Source of the DNA: an uncultured Bacteroides sp.
GTDB taxonomy: Bacteria; Bacteroidota; Bacteroidia; Bacteroidales; Bacteroidaceae
NCBI GenBank assembly: GCA_900557355.1
Contig: USSR01000025.1
Location: 1-21,942 of the forward strand
Direction of reading: 5' to 3'
Length of the DNA: 21,942 nt
Part shown: positions 9,582-17,313 of the stretch, one piece after another
Position numbering within the stretch: position 1 is the first letter of the stretch
Layout: each line of letters opens with the position of its first letter
Made by a program: the position numbers and the translations under genes
The notes under the pieces: model-generated
What the model saw: only the letters and a program-made list of their open reading frames with translations
Told to the model about the DNA's origin: nothing
The model's database searches: none

Positions 9582-10631
9582 ATGATGATAAAAACATTGA
9601 GATATATGATGTTGGGTGCTGTGCTGGTTATGGCAGGGACCTCTTGCAGTGATAATGATGAATATGACAATCCTTCACGTCCGGTAGAGCCGGGTGATTC
9701 CTACTTCAGTTCGGAACCGGTTGAAGAAGGTCCTTCCCTCTTTGATGCCGCAACCATAAATACCAGTAAGATTCCCCGGGTCACTTCGAACAAGAATACT
9801 GGCCTGGATGAATACTATCCGTTAGATCCGGGAGATACATGGGCGTCGGTTATTCGTCCGGAACGTGTGAAGTTTTTTGAGAAATTCCTGAAAGAAGATA
9901 TGATATTTGTCAATGGGGGTACGTTCCTGATGGGAGCTACGGCAGAACAGGGAGAAGGTGTGCATATTGACGAACTTCCGGTACATAAAGTAACTGTGAG
10001 CGATTTCTATATTTGCAGGTTTGAGGTAACACAGGAAATGTATTCATACGTAATGGGTAAATGGGAGAATTTCTCATGGAAAGATCTTGCTACTACCCGG
10101 TTGCCGATGGATAATCGTCTTTTCTCTGAAATGCAGACATTCTGTAATAAATTGAATGAGATAACAGGATTACATTTTACCTTACCTACGGAGGCGCAAT
10201 GGGAGTTTGCGGCTCGTGGAGGCAGGAAAAGAACTTCAACGGTTTATGCCGGAAGTAATAATTTTGATGAAGTGGGCTACAATCTTTCCAATTGTTACCG
10301 TTTGCCGGAAGGACAGACTGGTATGCAGTTCTGGCCGGAAGAAGTAGGAAAAAAATTACCAAACGAATTAGGACTTTATGATATGTCCGGCAATGTAGCG
10401 GAAGTCTGCCTCGACTGGTACGACGAATATAGTGGTGAAGATCAGGTAGATCCGGTAGGTCCGGACGCATTGCCGTCGGATGTGCCTCAAAAACGGATCT
10501 GTCGTGGTGGAGGATGGAATACAAATACGAGTGCTTGCCGGGTTTCTGCCCGTGCTGCCTTTCCCGTAGATAAACGTAATAAGTTGATTGGTTTCAGGTT
10601 AGTACATCCTAAATTGGAGAATGTACAATAA
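9582..10631 (+). CDS. Lipoprotein with SUMF1/formylglycine-generating-enzyme fold, probable PUL accessory or glycan-binding protein
   Basis: The start is placed at ATG 9582 (or 9585). The frame is open to 9513, but that start would overlap susD and bury the signal peptide. From 9582 (349 residues) the N-terminus ends in a lipobox, MAGTSC, with Cys22. It is followed by SDNDEYDN, an acidic run like the surface-export signal of Bacteroidota lipoproteins. The SUMF1/FGE-sulfatase domain spans about 105-345: FVNGGTFLMGA, ELPVHKVTVSDFYICRFEVT, FTLPTEAQWEFAARGG, LGLYDMSGNVAEVCLDWY, CRGGGWN and IGFRLV. In human FGE two catalytic cysteines (336 and 341) lie five residues apart. Here the aligned residues are Thr314 and Cys319, so the pair is incomplete. 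No sulfatase gene is seen nearby. Sulfatase activation is therefore unlikely, and a surface role next to SusCD, where many PULs encode a glycan-binding protein, is inferred. Confidence 0.8.
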   Translation: MMIKTLRYMMLGAVLVMAGTSCSDNDEYDNPSRPVEPGDSYFSSEPVEEGPSLFDAATINTSKIPRVTSNKNTGLDEYYPLDPGDTWASVIRPERVKFFEKFLKEDMIFVNGGTFLMGATAEQGEGVHIDELPVHKVTVSDFYICRFEVTQEMYSYVMGKWENFSWKDLATTRLPMDNRLFSEMQTFCNKLNEITGLHFTLPTEAQWEFAARGGRKRTSTVYAGSNNFDEVGYNLSNCYRLPEGQTGMQFWPEEVGKKLPNELGLYDMSGNVAEVCLDWYDEYSGEDQVDPVGPDALPSDVPQKRICRGGGWNTNTSACRVSARAAFPVDKRNKLIGFRLVHPKLENVQ

Positions 10632-10670
10632 GTGTTTGTTTTAAGGTATTGAATATTAATAGGTAAAGTA

Positions 10671-11843
10671 ATGAAGAAGTATGGTATAATAGGGATCGTG
10701 TTTGTCGGGGTAGCGGTGATTTGTGCTTTCACATTTAGAGGGCATAAAGAGGCTGACTATTTGTTGACGGATTTTCCGGCAGAAGCTGATCCGGTGACGG
10801 TTGGAAACAAGATAGCCGATCGTTTTCTGGAGCAATGGCATTCGCAGTATGGCAGTCCGCTACGTGTAGACGAACCGCGTACACAAATCACTTATCCGGA
10901 TGTATGCACTTGGTTGGGTGGATTGTGGTTCGCGCAGGCAACAAAAAACAGAGGCTTGGAGGAACGCTTGGAAGCGCGCTTCCAACCTCTCTTCACGACA
11001 GAGGCTTATCTGCAACCGCAAGCCAATCATGTGGATAATAATGTGTTTGGTGCTGTTCCTCTGGAATTATATATGCAGACTAAAGATGAAAAGTATCTGG
11101 CAATGGGTATGAAATATGCAGATACACAGTGGGATGCACCTGCAACGCAAGAACTAACCGAAGAAGAAAAAGCATGGGCCGACAAAGGATATTCCTGGCA
11201 AACCCGTTTGTGGATGGATGATATGTTTATGATAACAGCCGTTCAGGCGCAAGCCTACCGGGTTACGCAGGATATGAAATATATTACCCGTGCTGCCCGT
11301 GAAATGGTAGTGTATCTGGACTCCCTCCAGTTGGACAACGGTTTGTTCTATCATGCTCCTTCTGCTCCTTATTGTTGGGGAAGAGCCAACGGCTGGATGG
11401 CTGTGGGTATGGCAGAATTGTTACGTATCTTGCCGGAAACGAATCCGGATTATGCGGAAATAATGGCTGCTTATCTGAAAATGATGAAAACGCTGAAAGA
11501 GACACAGAATGAAAAAGGAATGTGGAGACAGCTGGTAGACGATCCGGAGTTGTGGGAAGAAACATCAGGAAGTGCAATGTTTACGTATGCCATGATTGTA
11601 GGAGTAAAAAAAGGTTGGCTGGATGCGAAAGAGTATGGCGAAGTTGCCCGCAAAGGATGGATTGCTTTATGTAGCTATATTGATAAAGCGGGTGATGTGA
11701 AGGCGGTATGCGAAGGCACGATGATAAAAAACAGTCGTGAGCACTATATCAATCGTTTGGCATTGACAGGTGATCTTCACGGACAGGCACCCGTACTTTG
11801 GTGTGCTTATGCTCTGGTGACAGATTTTAAAACAAATAAGTAA
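10671..11843 (+). CDS. GH105/GH88-type unsaturated uronyl hydrolase
   Basis: Expected to remove 4,5-unsaturated uronic acids from the non-reducing ends left by polysaccharide lyases, through enol-ether hydration. The 390-residue protein has the (alpha/alpha)6-barrel features of the Pfam Glyco_hydro_88 group. LWMDDMFM holds the likely catalytic acid (Asp183 or Asp184), WGRANGW lies at 236-242, and SGSAMFTYAM and HGQAPVLW follow further on. The WxRxNGW motif and the length favour GH105 (rhamnogalacturonyl or glucuronyl type) over classical GH88. A hydrophobic N-terminal segment (about 5-21) lacks a proper lipobox, since Ile precedes Cys18, so it acts in the periplasm, possibly membrane-anchored. 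The gene lies 39 nt after the SUMF1-fold gene and 12 nt before the large lyase-like gene. Its presence is the best evidence that at least one neighbour is a true lyase. Whether it prefers unsaturated glucuronate or galacturonate is not visible. Confidence 0.88.
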   Translation: MKKYGIIGIVFVGVAVICAFTFRGHKEADYLLTDFPAEADPVTVGNKIADRFLEQWHSQYGSPLRVDEPRTQITYPDVCTWLGGLWFAQATKNRGLEERLEARFQPLFTTEAYLQPQANHVDNNVFGAVPLELYMQTKDEKYLAMGMKYADTQWDAPATQELTEEEKAWADKGYSWQTRLWMDDMFMITAVQAQAYRVTQDMKYITRAAREMVVYLDSLQLDNGLFYHAPSAPYCWGRANGWMAVGMAELLRILPETNPDYAEIMAAYLKMMKTLKETQNEKGMWRQLVDDPELWEETSGSAMFTYAMIVGVKKGWLDAKEYGEVARKGWIALCSYIDKAGDVKAVCEGTMIKNSREHYINRLALTGDLHGQAPVLWCAYALVTDFKTNK

Positions 11844-11855
11844 ACAAAAAAATCC

Positions 11856-14800
11856 ATGAAAACACGTATCATATTCTTTTTCCTGATAATAGTTGCTTCG
11901 TGCATACAGGCACAGGTCCGTATGGTCGCCGGGCAACCAGTCTTGTTCGAAAAACAGGATGTGATTGACCTTGCTACATATAACTGGCCGCGTACATTGA
12001 TAAGTTATGTAGTGGTATTTGATGGAGGAGTAAAAGAAGAAATGCTATCGTTAACGGATAAGAGCCAGGGTGTACCTGTTCCTTTTCAGTTATCGGAGAA
12101 AGTGGTAAAAAACGGATTCCTGCAACGCGCCAGAGTCAGTTTCTTTGCCGCATTGCCACAGGGGGGGAAATATGCGTATGAACTGGTCGCAACCGGGCGG
12201 AAGCCGGTTACTGTCGACAACCCTTTAGCAGTGGTATCAGAAGATGGACAGTTTTCAATAGGTAATAAAGATATGACTGTGTACATTCCCGCGTCACAGT
12301 CTGTAGAAGCCGGAAAAGCTCCGGCTCCGGTGTTGTCTGTGCAGAAAGGCGACCGGAAGATAGGGAATAATAGGTTGTATGCCCACCGTAAGAATGTAGA
12401 ACGGATTGAAACGCTTCCGGTGGAGGTCGGTGAACTGTTTGTGAAATATCAGGTGAAGTACTATCTGGCAGGAAACGTTATGTATACTGCATGGATAAAG
12501 GTGGTACAAGGATATCCGTTTGTCATATTGGAAGAAGAGATGAACGGATTATCAAAAGAAGACCGGGTATATCTGGATATGTGTTGGGACAATTTTGCTC
12601 CGGTCAAACGCTTCGGTACACAATGGGACCGCGTGTTCGACAAGGCTTCACAATGGATAGGTATTGATACGCCTGTACATACCAGCTATTCTCAGGAAGA
12701 CCCGCACTGGACAGGAATGGGATGGATCGAAGACCCTTCTAAAGAGATGATCTTCCGCATTTCCCCGTTTGGTGGAAATTCGGTCAGGGAACAGCCTCCT
12801 GTCATGTCTTTTTGGGAAGAGGGAAAGAATGCGGATGAATTGGGCGTCTTTGTTTACGATCATCAAAAGTGGGATGACCGGCAGTATGGTATCTGGCAGC
12901 CTACTCCTGATTTGAGTATTTATTTCCGGTATGATGATAACAAACTATACTTTAAGTATCCGCTTGTCGATGGAAGCCGCTCTACGGCAATCGCCTTTTT
13001 CTCCGAAGAACAGGGACGGAAAGCAGTGGTCGGTTTTAATAAACGTATCGATGAGATAGCCAAAGCCGGAGGCGCGCATAAATCAGAGTTTTTGTCGTAT
13101 CGGTATACACAGATGCTTCATCAGCAATATGCTTCTTTAAGCCTGGATAGGATAAAAGATTGGGAACTTGAATATGCTAATGACAAAAAACAACCGGAGA
13201 ACCTGTTTACAAAGGATCATACCGGACAGACAGCGGAAAGTTTCTATCAGAATATGATTTCGTCCGCTTTTGCTTATTATCCGATGGGACTGAATTTTTA
13301 TCCGGGGATTCATTCGATAGAACATCGTCCGGTATATTCCAAGTTGGTAGAAGGATACTTGTTTCATGCCCGGAGTTTGACGGAAAAGCAACGGAAAACA
13401 GTGAACGCTTTGTTTATTCTCGGAGGCTACGTGAATATGCTTGAAGAGATGAATGCCATCCGGAATTCATTGGCAGGTACCGCTAATATGGCCGCTGATG
13501 GTTGGTGTGTCCCGATGCAGACAGCCTATTTGTTTCCGGAGCATCCGATGGCAAAAGAATGGGGGGACTTTTTCGAGAAATGTCTGGAGATATACGGAGT
13601 GTTTTATACACGTCCCGAAGTAAGGGCTTTCGAAGGTAAAGGCGGACGTTGGGTAGAAAGCCTGGGCGTTTATAATTGGGCTTATCTTCGTCCGACAGGA
13701 CATTCCAACATTGCAGGTGAATTATATGACGGGAAAAACCGTTTTGCCAGTCCGTATATGGCGGAGAGGGGAAAATGGCTGGTGGATATGCTGACCGCTC
13801 CCGTGTATAATTATAGAAATGTAGAAGGAGCACAGCCGGGTTATCCAGAAGGATGGAGGCCGGGAGATGCCTTGGATGAAAAATCTTTCACCCGTCAATA
13901 TCCCGCTCATGGTGCGCATGGTGGGGGAACAACCGTAGATCGTCCCAGTTCATTGTTCGAATTGGGTGAATGGTTGTTTAATTATGATCCGATAGTAGCA
14001 GAGAATATATTCTGGGCAGGAACATTTGGCAAAGAGTTAGAGCATAAACCGAAAGACTCTGACTGGGCTGAAGTGTATAAGCGAATTCATACAGTAGATA
14101 ACCGGGGTACAAATCCTCATCTGAAAAGCTGTAAATACGTGGGACACGGCATTGTGCTTCGTGCGGGAGTCGATACGCCGGAAGAATTATCCATCCATTT
14201 GGAGCAGGTGGACAAGGGACCCAATTATCGTTGGGGAAATCAGGCACAGGGAAATTCCGGTGGTATTTACTTTTATGCGCAGGGACAGATTTTTACAGGG
14301 CATGAGAATGAGAATGCCGGAGATCACATCACCAATAATCTGGATGGTGTCACTAACTTCGGTGTCATGAAGAACGGGGAATTCCGTACCATCGGCATGA
14401 ATGAGTATACTGCTCCCTTGTATGACTTGGGTGTCGCACAGTTTGCGGAGTTACTGCCTGCCACCGGAAAAGATTTATATAGTTGGCCTGAATATCAGTC
14501 GCGTAGCATTTTGCTGGTAGGTACGGACTACTATTTGATTTTTGATGAAACAGGAACTAATTGGAGAGCGGCACATCGTTTTTCCTGGTTCACCGGGAAA
14601 GGATTTGAATATCCCCAAATTACTTTCCTATCTAAAAAAGCACGTGATGACCATTGGACTGTGGCAGAAACTGCTACTTCCAGAGGCTTCTATCGGGATG
14701 CGTTTGGTTCGCTGCTTACGTTGGTTTCGCATAAAAAGGGAGAAGTGGTTCCGTTGCGTGGAAAATTGAAAAATATTCCTTTATTGGGAACTGAAGAGGT

Positions 14801-15965
14801 AGCTGATTTTATTCCGGCAAAGGAAGGGGCTTATCCTGAAGGAGTCATCGGTATTCGTGCTCCCCAAAGTGAGGATTTGGTATTTCGTGCAGGAAAAACC
14901 TTGGAATATCGTACGGAACAGGAAGATTTTGAAGGCAAAGCAGGAGTCATTCGACGGATGAAAGACGGCAGTCTGCAGTTGGCTTTGATTCGAGGTACTA
15001 AGATTGCTGCAGACGGGTTAGGTCTGTCGATGGAAGCCGGGGATGAGGCAGCGATTGCTTTGACTCGTGCCGTTGACGAAACTTTATTCGGTACGTTTAA
15101 GGCTCTGAAAGTAACAAAGGTCACTCTTACCGGAGTGACGCCCAAAGGGACTTTTTATATAGATGGAGTGGCTCAACCTATCCGTGTGAAAGCCGGTCAG
15201 GCAGTGCTAACCCTTCCGGCGGGACAACATAGTCTGGAATACACAGCCGGAAAAGCAATGCCATTGCCTGCTGAAATCACAGATGTGGAATATGAGAAGA
15301 ATCATTTCTTGATTTACTGGCAGAATCCGAACCGGTTGAAGAGCGTCCGGCTGGAAGTTTCTGTGGATGGTGGAAAACATTGGGAAACAGTGACGACAAC
15401 TCTTCATTCTCCTTATAAGCTGTCTAAAGATGGATATAAAGATAAAATACATATCCGTGCTGTTGCTATGAATGGCAAAAGAGCAGCTTCATCCGCTAAG
15501 GAATATCCGGTTTATGTTACCGGTGAGGCTCCTCATTATCCGGAAGGAATCTGGATGAAACTGGATGATAACCAGGTGGAAATATCATGGGGAAAAGTGC
15601 TCGGAGTACAGAAATACCGTTTGTATCGGAGAGTAAAGGGGGAACAGGAATTTCGTCTGATATATGAAGGCAAAGCAAATTGTTTTGTTGATAAGACAGC
15701 AGCAGGAGTTTGTAAGGCATTTGCAATGCCCGGTTCATTGGATAACCGCTTGCAGGACAGGCACGGTTTGAAGGTGTATGAATATGCAGTGGCCTCTGTC
15801 AACGGAAATGGCGAAGGAGCCTTGTCGCCTGTTGAAAATACAGATCCCGCTTCGTGGAAGAATTGGTATCCGGCTGTTACATTGAAGTTCAAACGTCAAT
15901 CAGCTTTCTGGATGCCTCCATATATGTCTGCGAATATGTCGCCGGAGAAGTATTATCCTGATTAA
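11856..15965 (+). CDS. Large lyase-like protein (toroid plus beta-sandwich) with two C-terminal FN3-like domains
   Basis: I cannot name the family. The 1369-residue protein has a signal sequence with two readings: a good lipobox VASC (Cys16), or signal peptidase I cleavage at about IQA/Q. The apparent order is: N-terminal beta-rich domain (about 24-400); a helical, Trp/Tyr-rich region resembling an (alpha/alpha) toroid (about 400-740, with FAYYPMGLNFYPGIHS and ESLGVYNWAYLRPTGHSN); a beta-sandwich reminiscent of heparinase II/III-like lyases (about 760-1130, LRAGVD, then NYRWGNQAQGNSGGIYFYA); and two fibronectin type III-like domains (about 1140-1225 and 1225-1330), the second containing KYRLYRRVKGEQEFRLIYEG. 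A short tail ends EKYYPD. It follows the GH105 gene by 12 nt, fitting lyase and hydrolase acting in series. PL27 (rhamnose-glucuronate lyase of arabinogalactan) is one candidate I cannot confirm. Lyase function is inferred from fold impression and context. Confidence 0.6.
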   Translation: MKTRIIFFFLIIVASCIQAQVRMVAGQPVLFEKQDVIDLATYNWPRTLISYVVVFDGGVKEEMLSLTDKSQGVPVPFQLSEKVVKNGFLQRARVSFFAALPQGGKYAYELVATGRKPVTVDNPLAVVSEDGQFSIGNKDMTVYIPASQSVEAGKAPAPVLSVQKGDRKIGNNRLYAHRKNVERIETLPVEVGELFVKYQVKYYLAGNVMYTAWIKVVQGYPFVILEEEMNGLSKEDRVYLDMCWDNFAPVKRFGTQWDRVFDKASQWIGIDTPVHTSYSQEDPHWTGMGWIEDPSKEMIFRISPFGGNSVREQPPVMSFWEEGKNADELGVFVYDHQKWDDRQYGIWQPTPDLSIYFRYDDNKLYFKYPLVDGSRSTAIAFFSEEQGRKAVVGFNKRIDEIAKAGGAHKSEFLSYRYTQMLHQQYASLSLDRIKDWELEYANDKKQPENLFTKDHTGQTAESFYQNMISSAFAYYPMGLNFYPGIHSIEHRPVYSKLVEGYLFHARSLTEKQRKTVNALFILGGYVNMLEEMNAIRNSLAGTANMAADGWCVPMQTAYLFPEHPMAKEWGDFFEKCLEIYGVFYTRPEVRAFEGKGGRWVESLGVYNWAYLRPTGHSNIAGELYDGKNRFASPYMAERGKWLVDMLTAPVYNYRNVEGAQPGYPEGWRPGDALDEKSFTRQYPAHGAHGGGTTVDRPSSLFELGEWLFNYDPIVAENIFWAGTFGKELEHKPKDSDWAEVYKRIHTVDNRGTNPHLKSCKYVGHGIVLRAGVDTPEELSIHLEQVDKGPNYRWGNQAQGNSGGIYFYAQGQIFTGHENENAGDHITNNLDGVTNFGVMKNGEFRTIGMNEYTAPLYDLGVAQFAELLPATGKDLYSWPEYQSRSILLVGTDYYLIFDETGTNWRAAHRFSWFTGKGFEYPQITFLSKKARDDHWTVAETATSRGFYRDAFGSLLTLVSHKKGEVVPLRGKLKNIPLLGTEEVADFIPAKEGAYPEGVIGIRAPQSEDLVFRAGKTLEYRTEQEDFEGKAGVIRRMKDGSLQLALIRGTKIAADGLGLSMEAGDEAAIALTRAVDETLFGTFKALKVTKVTLTGVTPKGTFYIDGVAQPIRVKAGQAVLTLPAGQHSLEYTAGKAMPLPAEITDVEYEKNHFLIYWQNPNRLKSVRLEVSVDGGKHWETVTTTLHSPYKLSKDGYKDKIHIRAVAMNGKRAASSAKEYPVYVTGEAPHYPEGIWMKLDDNQVEISWGKVLGVQKYRLYRRVKGEQEFRLIYEGKANCFVDKTAAGVCKAFAMPGSLDNRLQDRHGLKVYEYAVASVNGNGEGALSPVENTDPASWKNWYPAVTLKFKRQSAFWMPPYMSANMSPEKYYPD

Positions 15966-16025
15966 TAACGTGCCGGTTTATGTCCGGTTAAAATGCCCGG
16001 TAGGGTCTAAAATAACAGAAATAAA

Positions 16026-17294
16026 ATGAGAATAATATATTTTTTATGGGTGTTGGTGTTCGTTCTTTCTTCTTGCAAGGAGAAGCCCGCTACCTCTATT
16101 GTGTTGAAGAATCCTATAAATGAAGAGCGTGTGGATGAAAGCTTCAGACTTTCGCGTATGGAGTTGAGGGCAGTTGGAGACGAATTACTTCCTGTGGTGA
16201 AGAAAGCGGATGGAACATATATTCCTTGTCAGGTGGACGATATGGATCAGGATGGTTTATGGGATGAGCTGGCTTTTGTATATACCTTGGGCGGTCATGA
16301 AACGGTAGAGCTGTTGCTGGACTGGATGTCGGCTGCCGATTATCCGGTTTTTGAACGACGTACCAATATCCGCTATGGGAAGATGACTTCTCCGGGACAG
16401 GTGGAAGAATTATCCTCCGATACGCATGGAAAGCAGAATCTGCCCCGTTCGGTCAATTATCCTTATCAGATGGATGGACCGGCATGGGAGAATGACAAAG
16501 TGGGATTCCGCCATTATTTTGACGGTAGGAACTGTCGCGATTTATTTGGTAAGAGAGTTTCTGAAATGGTACTTGATACGGTAGGTCTCCGTGCAGATGG
16601 ATATCCTGACAATACCTATCAGGTGTTGAGAGAATGGGGATGTGATATTTTAAGTGTGGCGAATTCTTTCGGACTGGGAGGAATTGCTATCCAGTTGCAG
16701 GATACGCTGTTGCGGATGGGAGTGGAGCAAAAAGATACAGTGGACATCATTGATTCTTCTCATTTTGAGGTGATAGCGGAAGGACCTGTACGTTCCGTCT
16801 TCCGGTTGGATTTTACGAGATGGGATGTGTTGGGAACAAAAGTCGATGTTCATGAAACGGTCACTATCTGGGCAGGTAAAAACGGATATGAGGAAGAAAT
16901 ACGTACTTCGCCGCTTCCGGAGAATGCGGTATTGGTAACAGGACTTGTTGCCAATAACAATACGAAGGAATTTGTAGAGAAGCAGTATGCAGGAAAATGG
17001 GTTTCCATGATTACACATGATAAACAGACGGTGAATAAGGATTACGAATTGGGTATGGCATTGCTAATCCCTAAGGATCAATTAGTGGAAACGTTCCATG
17101 CACCCGATGAAGGAAACGGAATTCTTAAAACATGGTGTGCCAAACTGAAACCGGGTAATAATGGATATCGTTATCAGGTGTATGCCGGCTGGGAACTAGG
17201 AGTGGATGATTTTTCTAAACGTGAGGAATTTATTCGTCTGGTCGATACGTATGCCGATTATTTAAATCATCCTGTTAGTATACATATTAATTAA
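16026..17294 (+). CDS. DUF4861 lipoprotein
   Basis: Member of the uncharacterised DUF4861 family, often found in PULs beside GH88/GH105 and lyase genes; its biochemical role is not established to my knowledge. The protein is 422 residues. The N-terminus has a lipobox, LSSC, with lipidated Cys17. Mature residues start KEKPATS, without a strong acidic run, so surface exposure is less clear than for the other lipoproteins here. An EF-hand-like D-x-D-x-D-G-x-x-D-E pattern is formed by Asp72, Asp74, Asp76, Gly77, Asp80 and Glu81, and could bind calcium. Later segments (FRHYFDGRNCRDLFGK, REWGCDILSVANSFGLGG, VHETVTIWAGKNGYEEEI) look like a galactose-mutarotase-type beta-sandwich, which would fit carbohydrate binding, but this is an impression. 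The gap from the upstream gene is 60 nt, and 19 nt separate it from the next gene. Confidence 0.75.
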   Translation: MRIIYFLWVLVFVLSSCKEKPATSIVLKNPINEERVDESFRLSRMELRAVGDELLPVVKKADGTYIPCQVDDMDQDGLWDELAFVYTLGGHETVELLLDWMSAADYPVFERRTNIRYGKMTSPGQVEELSSDTHGKQNLPRSVNYPYQMDGPAWENDKVGFRHYFDGRNCRDLFGKRVSEMVLDTVGLRADGYPDNTYQVLREWGCDILSVANSFGLGGIAIQLQDTLLRMGVEQKDTVDIIDSSHFEVIAEGPVRSVFRLDFTRWDVLGTKVDVHETVTIWAGKNGYEEEIRTSPLPENAVLVTGLVANNNTKEFVEKQYAGKWVSMITHDKQTVNKDYELGMALLIPKDQLVETFHAPDEGNGILKTWCAKLKPGNNGYRYQVYAGWELGVDDFSKREEFIRLVDTYADYLNHPVSIHIN

Positions 17295-17313
17295 CCTGAT
17301 AATAAAAGAATAG

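Noticed and set aside
10186..10524. Minus-strand open frame of 112 codons opposite the SUMF1-fold domain
   Set aside because: The composition is unlike a real protein, no start context is visible, and it lies fully opposite conserved FGE-fold motifs.
9582..10631. Interpretation as a sulfatase-maturing enzyme
   Set aside because: One of the two catalytic cysteine positions is Thr, no sulfatase is encoded in the window, and gut Bacteroides generally use the radical-SAM type maturase.
15966..16025. Hairpin built from repeated CCGG between the 1369-residue gene and the DUF4861 gene
   Set aside because: Only 4-bp stems can be formed and no T tract follows; not a credible terminator or attenuator.
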